Below are positions 1 through 9,129 of a stretch of DNA of 29,313 bases, in pieces. A program made the translations under genes and the position numbers. Numbering within the stretch: position 1 is the stretch's first letter; every line of letters starts with the position of its first letter. Source of the stretch: Candidatus Rifleibacteriota bacterium (GTDB lineage Bacteria; UBP17; UBA6191; JACPRK01). The notes beneath the pieces are model-generated. The model saw only the letters and a program-made list of their open reading frames with translations, was not told where the DNA came from and searched no databases. Where the stretch lies: the NCBI GenBank assembly GCA_016213865.1, contig JACQZL010000192.1, positions 14,410 through 43,722 of the forward strand, in the 5' to 3' direction.

Positions 1-1
1 C

Positions 2-211
2 AGCTTCGTTTGCAAGGTGAGCAGGCCTCTCGTCGCCAAGGGCGTGGACGCGCGCAAGATCGTCAGCCGGGTCGCCGAAATCGCCGGCGGCGGCGGTGGC
101 GGACGGCCCGACATGGCCACGGCCGGAGCCAAGCTCGTCGCCAAGGTCCCCGAAGCCATCGCCGCGGCCCGACGGATCGTTCTCGCGCTCGTGGAACCGG
201 GTGACAGGTGA
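2..211 (+). CDS. alaS: Alanine--tRNA ligase, C-terminal end (partial)
   Basis: This is the 3' end of a gene that begins outside the window. The open frame runs from base 2 to the TGA at 209-211 and encodes about 69 residues. They match the C-terminal DHHA1-type domain of alanyl-tRNA synthetase: a VDARKIV-like helix, then the typical run of glycines followed by RPDMA, then an alanine-rich helix ending in AARRIV. In the full enzyme this domain follows the catalytic, tRNA-recognition and editing domains and helps bind the tRNA elbow. The glycine-rich GGGGGGRPDMA signature is very characteristic. Catalytic and editing residues lie upstream, so activity cannot be judged. A stand-alone DHHA1 protein is a remote alternative. 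No terminator is obvious after the stop; an octamer-step inverted repeat begins 16 bases later. Confidence 0.9.
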   Translation, partial: SFVCKVSRPLVAKGVDARKIVSRVAEIAGGGGGGRPDMATAGAKLVAKVPEAIAAARRIVLALVEPGDR

Positions 212-548
212 CAGGTGATAGAGGACCCAACGCAAGGACGCAAAGACGCGAGGACGCAAGGGTGGATAGACGCGTCACCCTCATGGGTGGGTCTGGGCGG
301 GAGAATCCCGCCAGCCGCATCATCGTTGAATTCGATTTCTTTCTTCGCGTCTTGGCGTCTTTGCGCCTTTGCGTTGGTTTTCCGGCCTCGATTGTGGGCG
401 CAGAATCAGCTTCCAAGGCGGATCCCAGTCTCCCAATGGGCGGTTGTTTCCAAATCAACTTGACGCATGAACGCCCGACGTCAGCTTACCGAACGCCAAC
501 CACCGAATCGCCGAGGACCGAGTTCCGACGCCCGAGGAGGCACCCACC
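212..548. other. Intergenic region, no gene
   Basis: This 337-base gap between alaS and the cyclic-nucleotide-binding gene has no supported coding region. It starts with a short tandem repeat (GTGACAG repeated at 201-215, overlapping the alaS end), then carries the large inverted repeat at 227-377. The rest is unremarkable apart from the ribosome binding site of the next gene (AGGAGG at about 535-540). I see no convincing promoter. Confidence 0.6.
227..377. repeat. Inverted repeat with arms built of 8-nt steps (ACGCAARG type)
   Basis: The left arm (227-261) and right arm (343-377) are reverse complements at 29 of 35 positions. Both begin with CCAACGCAA at the outer edge. Each arm is a series of degenerate octamers such as ACGCAAGG, ACGCAAAG and ACGCGAGG. 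The 81-base centre looks unrelated and contains no gene. The architecture matches the elements at 8020-8115 and 19081-19224, which use different octamers. Arms of this kind are widespread in environmental bacterial genomes, but I know of no established function. Confidence 0.75.
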
Positions 549-1250
549 ATGTTGACCCAGCAGTTTCTCAAGGGCTTCTTCATCTTCCAGGACCTGACGG
601 CCGACGAGTTCGCGTCCATAGGCTCCATCTTCAAGGAGCGGCGCTATCCGCGGGGGGCGATGCTCTTCCACATGGGAGAGGTCCCTCACGAGCTGTACCT
701 CATCGAGCGGGGCAGCGTGGAGGTCTTCCGGATGGCGGGCAGCAATCGACAGGTCATCACGACGGTCATTGGCGGCGAGACCCTGGGCGAAATCTCGTTC
801 TTTGGCGCCCAGGCCCGGTCGGCGTCTGCGGTGGCCACCTCCGACGTGGTCGCCTTCACCTGCGAGGGCGAGGACTTTGCCAAGCTGCTCGCCGAGAATG
901 CGCCCGGCATCGGCAAGATCATGGGGCGCATGATGGAATCGACCGTGCGCCGCTTCAAGCTGCTCGAGGCCAAGTCGCAGAAGGGCCAGGCAGACCAGAC
1001 CGATTCGGACACGACGGCTGAAGTGAGGCTCATGCACGCGATCGCGCATGCCGAGACCGTGCGCATCGCCATCCGGACCGGTGCGCCCACTCCGATGGAG
1101 GGCCTCTTCCATATCGTCGACGTCTCCAATTCCCTGGGCGTCCCCTTGATGCGCATCACCCAGACGAAGGAGGCCGGCGGCCGCGAGTACGTCGTGCCGA
1201 TGTCGTCCGTGCACTACGTCTCGTTCAAGGACGCTTCCGGGAAGTACTGA
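549..1250 (+). CDS. Cyclic nucleotide-binding domain protein with small C-terminal domain
   Basis: This 233-residue protein starts at ATG 549, which has AGGAGG 8 bases upstream. Residues about 8-125 form a cNMP-binding (CRP-type) beta barrel: [12 protein letters not shown] entry helix, [34 protein letters not shown] (phosphate-binding cassette position) and an [12 protein letters not shown] strand. There is no CRP-type helix-turn-helix after it. A charged linker (about 140-155) leads to about 75 residues of short beta strands ([40 protein letters not shown]). That pattern recalls a small Sm-like or SH3-like barrel, which is my inference only. The protein is probably a cytosolic ligand sensor. 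The cassette shows ARSAS rather than the classic RxA arginine context, so the ligand is uncertain. Its last 26 bases overlap the 3' end of galT on the other strand. Confidence 0.82.
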   Translation: MLTQQFLKGFFIFQDLTADEFASIGSIFKERRYPRGAMLFHMGEVPHELYLIERGSVEVFRMAGSNRQVITTVIGGETLGEISFFGAQARSASAVATSDVVAFTCEGEDFAKLLAENAPGIGKIMGRMMESTVRRFKLLEAKSQKGQADQTDSDTTAEVRLMHAIAHAETVRIAIRTGAPTPMEGLFHIVDVSNSLGVPLMRITQTKEAGGREYVVPMSSVHYVSFKDASGKY

Positions 1251-2286
1251 CCCGGGTCGGCACCAGCAGCTCCCGGAGCCTGGCGGCGGCCGATTCGGAC
1301 GTCACGTCGCGTTGGGGCATCCCCAGCATCTCGTAGCCCACCATGAACTTGCGCACCGTCGCCGAGCGCAGGAGCGGCGGGTAGAAGTGCGCGTGCAGGT
1401 GCCACTCGGCGTGTTCCTGCCCATCCGTCGGGCGCTGGTGGAAGCCCATCGAGTACGGAAACGAGACCTCGAAGACGCGGTCGTAGGTTGCGGTCAGCCT
1501 GACCAGGGTCCGGGCCAGATCGTCGCGTTCGGCCTCGTCGAGCTGCTCGAGCGACGCAACGTGCCGCCGGGGCAACACCATCGTCTCGAACGGCCAGATG
1601 GCCCAGAACGGCACGACCACCAGGAAGTACCGCGAGGCCAGGACCAGCCGTTCGGCCACGCGAGCCTCGAGGTCCCCCAAGTCGCAGAGCAGGCAGTGCC
1701 CGCGCCGGGCCCGATAGTCGTCGAGCGAGGCTTGCTCGGTCGCGGGCTCGTTCGGCACGCTGGCGGTCGCCCAGAGCTGGCCGTGCGGGTGGGGATTGCT
1801 GGCCCCCATCATCTCGCCCCGGTTCTCGAAGATCTGGACGTACCCGACGGACGGTCGGGCGCCGACCTCCTCGACCTGCGCGGCCCACACGTCGACGACC
1901 GCCCGGACGGTCTGGCCGCTCATCCTGGCCAGAGTCAGGTCGTGACGAGGTGAGAAGCAGACGACCCGGCACAGGCCGGGCTCGGTCGCGGCCAGGAGCA
2001 GTCCCTGGACTTCGAACGACGCGGGCCCACGATCGGGGAGGAGCGCCGGGAAGTCGTTGTCGAAGACGAAGGTACGCTGGTAATCAGGGTTGCGTTCGCC
2101 GCCGGCGCGAACGTTGCCCGGGCACAGGTAGCACCCGGGTTCGTACCGTGGTCGATGTTCCGGAGGCCGGGCCTCGACCTGTCCCTGCCAGGGCCGATGG
2201 GTGCGCTGGGGAGAGACCAGGACCCACTGGCGCGTGAGGGGATTGAACCGGCGGTGGGGGCCGTCTGCGAGCTTGGACAGGTCCAT
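1225..2286 (-). CDS. galT: Galactose-1-phosphate uridylyltransferase
   Basis: GalT exchanges UMP between UDP-glucose and galactose 1-phosphate in the Leloir pathway, in the cytosol. The 353-residue product aligns over its whole length with the E. coli enzyme (348 residues): [16 protein letters not shown] at the N-terminus, zinc-site Cys52 and Cys55 (GCYLCPGN), His115, NPHPHGQ at about 164-170 with the UMP-accepting His168, and [19 protein letters not shown] near the C-terminus. I chose ATG 2286 because it puts Cys52, Cys55 and His115 at E. coli numbering. A GTG at 2304 would add six residues, and neither start has a strong ribosome site. The gene follows the radical SAM gene after about 40 bases and may be co-transcribed. 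No other galactose gene is visible here. Its 3' end overlaps the convergent cNMP-binding gene by 26 bases. Confidence 0.95.
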   Translation of the reverse strand: MDLSKLADGPHRRFNPLTRQWVLVSPQRTHRPWQGQVEARPPEHRPRYEPGCYLCPGNVRAGGERNPDYQRTFVFDNDFPALLPDRGPASFEVQGLLLAATEPGLCRVVCFSPRHDLTLARMSGQTVRAVVDVWAAQVEEVGARPSVGYVQIFENRGEMMGASNPHPHGQLWATASVPNEPATEQASLDDYRARRGHCLLCDLGDLEARVAERLVLASRYFLVVVPFWAIWPFETMVLPRRHVASLEQLDEAERDDLARTLVRLTATYDRVFEVSFPYSMGFHQRPTDGQEHAEWHLHAHFYPPLLRSATVRKFMVGYEMLGMPQRDVTSESAAARLRELLVPTRVSTSRKRP

Positions 2287-2325
2287 GACGGCAGAGCCTA
2301 TCACGGCGCGGAGGTTGCCATTCCG

Positions 2326-3477
2326 CTACTTCCACAGGCCCGGGAGCTGCTGCCCGCAAGGGCAGCGCCCGGAGGCGTCGAGCAGGTTCTCCCGGAGGCG
2401 AAAGCCGATGCGGGAGATGACGGGGCGGCTGCACTTGGGACAGTAGGTGTTGTTGGCGCGGTGGCCGCCGGGGATGTTGGCGACGTAGACATAGCGCATC
2501 CCCGCGGCCCTGGCCCTCTCCCAGGCGTCGAAGAGCGTCTTCTCGGGCGTCGGCTGCAGGTTGTTGAGCTTGAACGACGGCCAGAACCGCGCGAAGTGGA
2601 GAGGCGTGTCCGGGCCACACTTGTCGTGCACCCACGCGATCAGCTCCCGGAGCTCGGCCTCGGAGTCGTTGTAACCGGGCACCAGCAGGGTCACCAGCTC
2701 CAGCCAGCGCTTCTCTCGCTGGACCACGCGGATCGCCTCCTGGACGGGCCTCAGCTCCGAGCCCAGGACCCGGCTGTAAAAGTCGGGGCGGATGCCCTTG
2801 AGGGCGATCGTGAAGGCGTCGATGACCTTGCAGGCCTCCACGAGCGGCTTCTCCTTGATCTCAGCGGCCGTGACCATGTTCGTCCGGATGCCTCGCGCCT
2901 TGGCCCCGGTGGCCATCTCCATCATGTACTCGTAGAAGACGACGGGCTCGGTGTACGTGAAGGCCAGCACCTGGTAGCCGCCCGAGGCGACCGTCTCGAC
3001 GACCTGGGACGAGGTGTAGACCTGGTGTGGGATGTCCAGCGGCAGGCTCTGCGAGGCCTGCCAGTTCTGGCAGTACATGCAGCGCAGGTTGCACCCGCCC
3101 GTGCCCAGGGCGAAAGCCTTGGCGCCGGGCAGGACGTGGCAGAGCGGCCCCTTTTCGACCGGATCGACGTGGAAGATGGCCGGCACGTCGTAGGCGTCGC
3201 TGTAGAGCGTCCCCTTTTCGTTGAACCGCGTGCGGCAGTAGCAGCGCTGGCCGTCCAGCAGGACGCAATCGCGGGGGCAGAGGAAGCACTGGATTTGCTG
3301 GTCCGGGAGCTTCTCGTAGAACCGGCCCTCGATCCGGCGCGGCGTGGCGCCGGCCGCCTCCAGGCGCAGAGTGGCCGTCCCGGCCGCCAGGGCCGTACAC
3401 CCGGCCGCCGCTCCTCGAAGGAGGGCGCGTCGCGAGAACTCGGGGAAATCCATGCCCAGGCATCCGTGTCGGACCAT
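2326..3477 (-). CDS. amrS: AmrS-type radical SAM protein with Tat signal (AmmeMemoRadiSam system)
   Basis: This 383-residue radical SAM protein belongs to the AmmeMemoRadiSam family, whose substrate is not firmly known. The core motif CNLRCMYC gives the cluster cysteines 129, 133 and 136 in the family's form (CxxxCxxC). The family's N-terminal cysteine block (IQCFLCPRDC, then C79 and C81) and a C-terminal zinc-ribbon-like pair (YCPKC near 345, CPCG near 375) are present. The first 40 residues hold a twin-arginine signal: FSRRALLRG followed by an alanine-rich hydrophobic stretch. That suggests export or membrane attachment, which is unusual for a radical SAM enzyme. The start at ATG 3477 is fixed by AGGAGGT upstream with good spacing. 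AMMECR1 and MEMO partners are absent from this window. A YjjW/PFL-activase-like role is less likely because of the N-terminal cysteine block. Confidence 0.88.
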   Translation of the reverse strand: MVRHGCLGMDFPEFSRRALLRGAAAGCTALAAGTATLRLEAAGATPRRIEGRFYEKLPDQQIQCFLCPRDCVLLDGQRCYCRTRFNEKGTLYSDAYDVPAIFHVDPVEKGPLCHVLPGAKAFALGTGGCNLRCMYCQNWQASQSLPLDIPHQVYTSSQVVETVASGGYQVLAFTYTEPVVFYEYMMEMATGAKARGIRTNMVTAAEIKEKPLVEACKVIDAFTIALKGIRPDFYSRVLGSELRPVQEAIRVVQREKRWLELVTLLVPGYNDSEAELRELIAWVHDKCGPDTPLHFARFWPSFKLNNLQPTPEKTLFDAWERARAAGMRYVYVANIPGGHRANNTYCPKCSRPVISRIGFRLRENLLDASGRCPCGQQLPGLWK

Positions 3478-3767
3478 TCAGCAACCTCCTGGAAAGAGGA
3501 TAGCTCGGAAGCCCCGCCGGGACCAGGGACACGCCATGCGGGGGTGCGCGCGCGGTTCGTGGGTTAACAGCCACAACTGGCCTCCGGAGTCGAGTAGCGC
3601 GGGGGCTTGTCCCCCGCTTGTGGAGCGGCGACTCGACGGTAGCGGGCCACAAGGGCCCGCGCTACAACTCCTTGGACCGCACACCCAGTCATGCGGCTCC
3701 CCGGGTCCTGCGCGCGCACCCGCCGTGGCGGGGGCGTTCGCAGCACCTTGCAGCAGGCTGCGACGCC
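3478..3767. other. Intergenic region, no gene
   Basis: The 290-base gap between proA and the radical SAM gene (both minus strand) has no supported coding region. It holds the twin-hairpin repeat at 3588-3670 and the ribosome site of the radical SAM gene. I see no strong promoter; TATCCT on the minus strand near 3500 is a weak -10 candidate only. Confidence 0.5.
3588..3670. repeat. Twin-hairpin inverted repeat (GTAGCGCGGG family)
   Basis: There are two perfect hairpins. The first, 3599-3617, has stem GCGGGGG and loop CTTGT. The second, 3642-3660, has stem GCGGGCC and loop ACAAG. Outer sequence GTAGCGCGGG (left) is the reverse complement of CCCGCGCTAC (right), so the whole unit can also fold as one long cruciform. 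The loops CTTGT and ACAAG are themselves complementary. The element at 24949-25043 has the same architecture with another sequence. It may act as a REP-like element or a bidirectional terminator; neither is shown. Confidence 0.75.
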
Positions 3768-5027
3768 CTACTCCCTGAGCTGCCCCGAGCCGCGGATGAC
3801 GTACTTGTAGGTCGTCAGGTCGGCCGCGCCCATCGGGCCCCGGGCGTGCAGCTTTTGCGTGCTGATGCCGATCTCGGCGCCCAGTCCGAACTGCCCTCCG
3901 TCGGTCAGCCGAGTGGAGGCGTTGACGTAGACGGCCGCCGCGTCGACCTCTCGCAGGAAGCGCTGGGCCGTCTCATAACTCGTTGTTAGAATCGCCTCCG
4001 AGTGCCCGGTCCCGTGCCTCGCGATGTGCTCGAGCGCCGCGTCGAGGCCGTTCACCACGCGCACCGAGAGCGCCAGGTCCAGGTACTCGGTGTCCCACGT
4101 CTCCTCGGTGGCCGGCAGCGCCCCGGGGACGAGGCGGCAGGTCTCGGGACAGCCGTGCAGCACGACTCCGCGCGCCAGCATCCGCCGGGCGACGGCCGGC
4201 AGGAAGCGCTCGGCCGCGGCCCGGTCGACCAGCAGCGTCTCCATCGCGTTGCAGGTGGCCGGCCGCTGGCACTTGGCGTTCTCGCAGATGGCCAGAGCGG
4301 TCGGAAGCTCGGCGTCGTGGTGGACGTAGGTGTGGCAGACGCCCTTGTACTGCTTGATCACCGGGATGCGCGACTGCTCGACGACCAGGCGGATGAGCCC
4401 CTCGCCGCCGCGCGGGATGACCAGGTCCACGTCGCGCTCCTGACGCAAGAGGATCGGCAAGGCCTGACGCTCTCGATCGAGCACGACCTGGACGAAGTCC
4501 TCCGGCAGGCCGGCCGAGACCCCGCGATCGCCCAGCACGTCGGCGATGGCGGCGTTGGAGCGGGCGGCCTCGCTGCCTCCGCGCAGGATGCAGGCGTTGC
4601 CCGACTTGACGCACAGCCCGGCGGCGTCGCTGGTCACGTCGGGCCGCGACTCGTAGAGGATCGCCACGACGCCGATGGGCACCCGCACGCGCGCGATCTC
4701 GAGGCCGTTGGGTCGGACCCACGCTGCCTCCGTCAGCCCCAGCGGATCGGGCTGGGCAGCGAGCTCTCGCAGCGCCCCCGCCATCCCCGAGAGCCTGCGG
4801 CGGTCCAGGTTCAGCCGATCCACGAAGGCCGCGGACTGTCCCGCCGCCCGAGCTTCGGAGACGTCCATGGCGTTCGCCTCCAGTACCTCCGCGGCTCGCG
4901 CCTCGAGACCATCGGCCATCGCCTCCAGCGCGAACCGACGCACGCCGCCTCCGGTGACCGCCAACCGGCGCGAGGCCGCCCGCGCCCGGCGCGCCGTCTC
5001 CACGACCAGCCGTTCCACGTCTTGCAT
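3768..5027 (-). CDS. proA: Glutamate-5-semialdehyde dehydrogenase (gamma-glutamyl phosphate reductase)
   Basis: ProA reduces gamma-glutamyl phosphate with NADPH, the second step from glutamate to proline. The 419-residue product has the usual family length. The family landmarks are there: GVVAILYESRPDVTSDAAGLCVKSGNACILRGGSEA (about 119-155), VDLVIPRGG (about 200), the catalytic segment QRPATCNAMETLLVD with Cys259, and a QFGLGAEIGISTQKLHARGPMG stretch close to the C-terminus. ATG 5027 has GGAG a few bases upstream. It lies 23 bases behind proB, so ProB and ProA are made from one message, which fits substrate handover of the labile acyl phosphate. The reading frame is intact and I see nothing odd. 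Confidence 0.96.
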   Translation of the reverse strand: MQDVERLVVETARRARAASRRLAVTGGGVRRFALEAMADGLEARAAEVLEANAMDVSEARAAGQSAAFVDRLNLDRRRLSGMAGALRELAAQPDPLGLTEAAWVRPNGLEIARVRVPIGVVAILYESRPDVTSDAAGLCVKSGNACILRGGSEAARSNAAIADVLGDRGVSAGLPEDFVQVVLDRERQALPILLRQERDVDLVIPRGGEGLIRLVVEQSRIPVIKQYKGVCHTYVHHDAELPTALAICENAKCQRPATCNAMETLLVDRAAAERFLPAVARRMLARGVVLHGCPETCRLVPGALPATEETWDTEYLDLALSVRVVNGLDAALEHIARHGTGHSEAILTTSYETAQRFLREVDAAAVYVNASTRLTDGGQFGLGAEIGISTQKLHARGPMGAADLTTYKYVIRGSGQLRE

Positions 5028-5050
5028 CGATCGCTCCGCGTTCCCGGCCG

Positions 5051-6211
5051 TCAGGGCCGGCGTAACACCAGGTTATCCCGGTGGACCACCTCGTCGTAGT
5101 CCTTGCGGCCCAGCAGCCGCTCGATGGCCGACGAATGCTGGCCCCGGATGACGTGCAGCTCTTCGGACGAGTAGTTGACCAGGCCGCGCGCCACCTCGTT
5201 GCCGTCCCGGTCCGCGCACGCCACCGGGTCGCCCGGCTCGAAGACGCCCGAGACGCCGGCGATGCCCTTGGCCAGGAGGCTCCTGCCCTGGTCGGCCACG
5301 GCGCGGCAGGCGCCCTCGTCCAGCGTCAGCGTGCCCTTGGTGCGCGCGACATGGGCCAGCCACGCCTTGCGCCGCGAGAGCCGGTGGTCGGCCGCCGAGT
5401 GGAAGAGTGTTCCGAGCGGCTCCCCGGCCAGCACGGCCGTCAGCGCGCCCGGCCGTTTTCCGGACGCCAGGAAGGTCGGGATGCCGACCTTCATCAGGCG
5501 TGAGGCCGCCTCCAGCTTCGAGGCCATCCCGCCCAGCCCGTGCCTGCCGGGGCCGCTGGCCGCCGCCCCGAGTTGCCGCGGACCGATCTCTTCCACCAAG
5601 GGCACCAGCTTGGCCGCGGGGTTGTCGCGGGGATCGGTGTCGTAGAAACCGTCGATGTCGCTCAGGATCACCAGGAGGTCGGCCTCCACCAGGTTGGCCA
5701 CGAGTGCGCTCAGCAGGTCGTTGTCGCCGAACTTGATCTCGTCGACGCTCACCGTATCGTTCTCGTTGATGATCGGGACGACTCCGCGGTCGAGCAGTAC
5801 GCGCAGCGTGTTGCGCGCGTTCAGATAGCGCTTGCGGTCGCGAAGGTCCTCGGCCGTCAGCAGTACCTGGCTGACCCTGCGGCCCTGCCAGCCGAACAGC
5901 TCCCGGTAGCGACCCAGCAGCTCCGGCTGGCCCACGGCCGCGCAGGCCTGCTTCTCCGGCAGCAGCTTCGGGCGCTCGCGCAGGCCAAGGAGCACGCGGC
6001 CGGCCAGGATTGCCCCGGAGGTGACCAGCAGCATCTGCCGGCCCGCCTCGACCTGTCGGCTCAGCTCGCCCACCAGGCCGGCCATCACGCCGGGATCGAG
6101 CCGCAGCCCTTCGCCCGCGAGGACGTTCGACCCCACCTTGACGACGACGCGGCGGGCCGCGCCGGTCAGCCTCCGGCGCAGGAGCGTCGCCCTCTCGAAC
6201 TGCGGCGTCAC
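5051..6211 (-). CDS. proB: Glutamate 5-kinase with C-terminal PUA domain
   Basis: ProB phosphorylates glutamate to gamma-glutamyl phosphate, the committed and usually proline-inhibited step of proline synthesis. The 386-residue protein shows an amino acid kinase domain: VVVKVGSNVLAGEG (about 22-35), LVTSGAILAGR (about 62-72), NENDTVSVDEIKFGDNDLLSALVA (about 150-172), LLVILSDIDGFYDTDPR, and a GLGGMASKLEAA nucleotide site. A PUA domain of about 90 residues follows (from TKGTLTLDEGA to SSEELHVIRGQHSSAI), as in E. coli ProB. Translation starts at GTG 6211 with TGAGG upstream. It begins 9 bases after the TerB-like gene, so these genes form a terB-like/proB/proA operon. Confidence 0.96.
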   Translation of the reverse strand: MTPQFERATLLRRRLTGAARRVVVKVGSNVLAGEGLRLDPGVMAGLVGELSRQVEAGRQMLLVTSGAILAGRVLLGLRERPKLLPEKQACAAVGQPELLGRYRELFGWQGRRVSQVLLTAEDLRDRKRYLNARNTLRVLLDRGVVPIINENDTVSVDEIKFGDNDLLSALVANLVEADLLVILSDIDGFYDTDPRDNPAAKLVPLVEEIGPRQLGAAASGPGRHGLGGMASKLEAASRLMKVGIPTFLASGKRPGALTAVLAGEPLGTLFHSAADHRLSRRKAWLAHVARTKGTLTLDEGACRAVADQGRSLLAKGIAGVSGVFEPGDPVACADRDGNEVARGLVNYSSEELHVIRGQHSSAIERLLGRKDYDEVVHRDNLVLRRP

Positions 6212-6220
6212 GGCCGGGCC

Positions 6221-6673
6221 TCAGGGCCGTCCGCCGGCTCCTGAGGTGTTGTCCGCCGCGAGCCCCAGCGCGGCCTCGAGCGCGAAGAGGATGCGCGTCT
6301 CTTCCGCCGCAACACCGTTGGCCCCGGCAACCGAGCAGGCCATTCGGAGCACCAACTTTCGGATTTCGCCCGGCGGGAGTTGCTCGGCGAGCACGTCGAC
6401 CATGTCACGCCTCTGGGCCTCGGTCGAAAGGGTGCTCATGCTCTGCCAAGCCTGGGCGGTGGCGCTCCTGACAGCGAGCGGCCCTTCGCTCCAGGTCCAC
6501 GGGAGCCGCTCGATCTCCCGTTGCAGTCGTGCGGACTCCTCGTCGGTGAATTGCCCGTCGGTGAGGCCCACGAGGTAGAGCAGTTCCATGACCGCGAGGC
6601 TTTGCTGCTTGCTCAGAGGGGCCAGGGGCGAGCAGTCCAGTCCAGCGGCAGCCAGGTTCTTGGGGCGCTTCAT
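6221..6673 (-). CDS. TerB-like domain protein upstream of proBA
   Basis: This 150-residue cytosolic helical protein has the two hallmark segments of the TerB/DjlA N-terminal fold: VMELLYLVGLTDGQFTDEESARLQREIERL (about 28-57) and, near the C-terminus, MACSVAGANGVAAEETRILFALEAALGL (about 110-137). Each combines a hydrophobic helix, a DGQ or NG turn and an acidic EE helix start, as in EF-hand-like metal-binding loops. TerB proteins are linked to tellurite and stress responses, but the molecular role is unknown in most contexts. ATG 6673 has AAGGAGA upstream at good spacing and an extended -10 promoter at 6723-6731. It lies 9 bases ahead of proB, so it probably leads the operon; a role in proline metabolism is only inferred from position. 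Confidence 0.72.
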   Translation of the reverse strand: MKRPKNLAAAGLDCSPLAPLSKQQSLAVMELLYLVGLTDGQFTDEESARLQREIERLPWTWSEGPLAVRSATAQAWQSMSTLSTEAQRRDMVDVLAEQLPPGEIRKLVLRMACSVAGANGVAAEETRILFALEAALGLAADNTSGAGGRP

Positions 6674-6722
6674 CGGCGATCTCCTTTGGCCTCGTGGGGT
6701 GCGGGTGTCCGAAGCGACGCCG

Positions 6723-6731
6723 ATTGTAGCA
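6723..6731 (-). promoter_or_regulatory. Extended -10 promoter for the TerB-like/proB/proA operon
   Basis: On the minus strand the sequence reads TGC directly followed by TACAAT, a good extended -10 element (TGnTATAAT-like). The predicted start is near 6716, giving a leader of about 43 bases with an AAGGAGA ribosome site. No good -35 is present, as is common for extended -10 promoters. It separates this operon from the transporter ATPase gene that ends at 6761. Confidence 0.5.
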
Positions 6732-6760
6732 GAACGGCTGTGGGTCGCGGTCGTGGGCCC

Positions 6761-7786
<1,026 letters not shown>

Positions 7787-8112
7787 CGCCGGCTCCCCTT
7801 TCGGTCGCCCACGTTCGAGAGTTCTCGCGTCATTTGGACAGTCCTGCTGGAGCCAGGCTTGGGACTTGAGGCTCGAGTCTTGAGGCCAGTACCGGGGCGA
7901 ATCGCCTGGTGGCCTGCCTTCCGTGCCCTTGGATTGTGGAGTCTTGTTCGTCATCTCGGACCTGCGGCTCGGGTTCTCTCGCGGCTAGCAAGGCGTTTCC
8001 AGATCAACATGCCAAAGGCTGAACCATGGAGACACAAAGGCACGAAGGGCGGCACAAGAGGGTTTCACCTTTCCTCTTGGTGCTTCTCTTCGCGTCTTCG
8101 GGTCTTGGTGGT
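7787..8112. other. Gap between the two transporter ATPase genes
   Basis: This 326-base gap within a same-strand transporter operon contains no supported gene. Its upstream part (8020-8112) is the octamer-step inverted repeat. The remainder includes a run of CTTGAGG- and CTTGGGAC-like words around 7855-7885 but nothing I can identify. A stretch open on the minus strand extends through part of it in frame with the downstream ATPase, but the composition does not look coding. Confidence 0.5.
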
Positions 8113-8115
8113 TCA
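8020..8115. repeat. Octamer-step inverted repeat that supplies the stop codon of the upstream ATPase gene
   Basis: The arms at 8020-8047 and 8088-8115 match as reverse complements at 21 of 28 positions. Both start with TGAACCA at the outer edge, followed by octamer-spaced words (GACACAAA and GGCACGAA on the left, GACCCGAA and GACGCGAA on the right). The outermost TGA of the right arm (8115-8113, minus strand) is the stop codon of the OppD-type gene. This suggests that the element landed at the 3' end of that gene, or that the repeat was recruited there. Confidence 0.7.
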
Positions 8116-9123
8116 TCTCGCATTTGCCGGCTTGCAGAGGTGGCAGCGGCACAGGTGGTCGGGCTCGACCTCGATCAGCTCGGGCTCGACCTGCTCGCAG
8201 ACCTCCATCTTCTCGGGGCAGCGCGTCCAGAACTTGCAGCCCTTGGGGAAGTCGAGGATGCTCGGGACGATGCCCGGAATGGTCTGGAGCCGGGCCTGCT
8301 TGGCCCGATCGGGGCGCGGCAGCGAAGCGAGGAGGCCCCGCGTGTAGGGGTGGGCCGGGTTCGAGAAGAGCCGCTCGACCCGGGCGACCTCCTGGATCTT
8401 GCCTCCGTACATCACGGCGACGCGCTGGCACGTCTCGGCGATCACGGCCAGGTCGTGGGTGATGAGCAGGATGGCCGAGTCGCCCGTCTTCTCCTTCAGT
8501 TGCAGCATCAGCTCCAGGATCTGGGCCTGGATCGTCACGTCCAGCGCGGTCGTCGGCTCGTCGGCGATCAGCAGGTGCGGCGTCAGCGACAGGGCCATGG
8601 CGATCATCACGCGCTGCCGCATCCCGCCCGAGAACTCGTGGGGGTAGTTTCCCAGCCGCCGGGCCGCGTCGGGGATGCCGACCAGGTCGAGCATCTCGAC
8701 CGCCCGATCGCGGGCGTCGCGGTTCGACAACACCTTGTGGTGCTGCAGCGCCTCGGTGAGCTGAAAGCCGATGCTGAAGACCGGGTTGAGCGCGGTCATC
8801 GGCTCCTGGAAGATCATCGAGATGTCGTTGCCCCGGATCTCGCGCATCTCGTTGTAGGAGAGGCCGAGGAGGTCCTTTCCCCGGAACCGGACCATGCCGC
8901 TTTCGATCCAGCCCGGCGGGTTCGGGATGAGCCGCATGATGGAGAGCGCCGTGACCGACTTGCCCGAGCCCGACTCTCCGACGAGACCGAAGACCTCGTT
9001 CTCGTACATGAAGAACTCGACCCCGTCGACCGCCTTGGCCGTGCGGCCCTCGACGTCGAAGTAGGTCCGGAGGTTCTCGACCTCCAGCAGCTTCTTGGGA
9101 GCCTCCGCTTGCGTCGTAGCCAT
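8113..9123 (-). CDS. Peptide ABC transporter ATP-binding protein (OppD/DppD type)
   Basis: This is the first ATPase of the peptide importer, 336 residues. Walker A is GESGSGKS (49-56), the Q-loop glutamine is 106 ([11 protein letters not shown]), the signature is SGGMRQ (165-170), Walker B is LLIADEP (Asp188, Glu189) and the H-loop is ITHDLAV (His223). The C-terminal oligopeptide domain follows with [12 protein letters not shown], and a cysteine-rich tail ([14 protein letters not shown], then CRCHLC), like the cysteine sets reported to bind an iron-sulfur cluster in some OppD/DppD proteins. The ATG at 9123 sits six bases after the permease stop, so the two are probably translated together. 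Its stop codon is the end of an inverted repeat, so the last residues may differ from the ancestral protein. Confidence 0.92.
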   Translation of the reverse strand: MATTQAEAPKKLLEVENLRTYFDVEGRTAKAVDGVEFFMYENEVFGLVGESGSGKSVTALSIMRLIPNPPGWIESGMVRFRGKDLLGLSYNEMREIRGNDISMIFQEPMTALNPVFSIGFQLTEALQHHKVLSNRDARDRAVEMLDLVGIPDAARRLGNYPHEFSGGMRQRVMIAMALSLTPHLLIADEPTTALDVTIQAQILELMLQLKEKTGDSAILLITHDLAVIAETCQRVAVMYGGKIQEVARVERLFSNPAHPYTRGLLASLPRPDRAKQARLQTIPGIVPSILDFPKGCKFWTRCPEKMEVCEQVEPELIEVEPDHLCRCHLCKPANAR

Positions 9124-9129
9124 CTTCGC

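Noticed and set aside
201..216. GTGACAG tandem repeat as a regulatory site
   Set aside because: Only two full units and partly inside the alaS stop region; too little to support a function.
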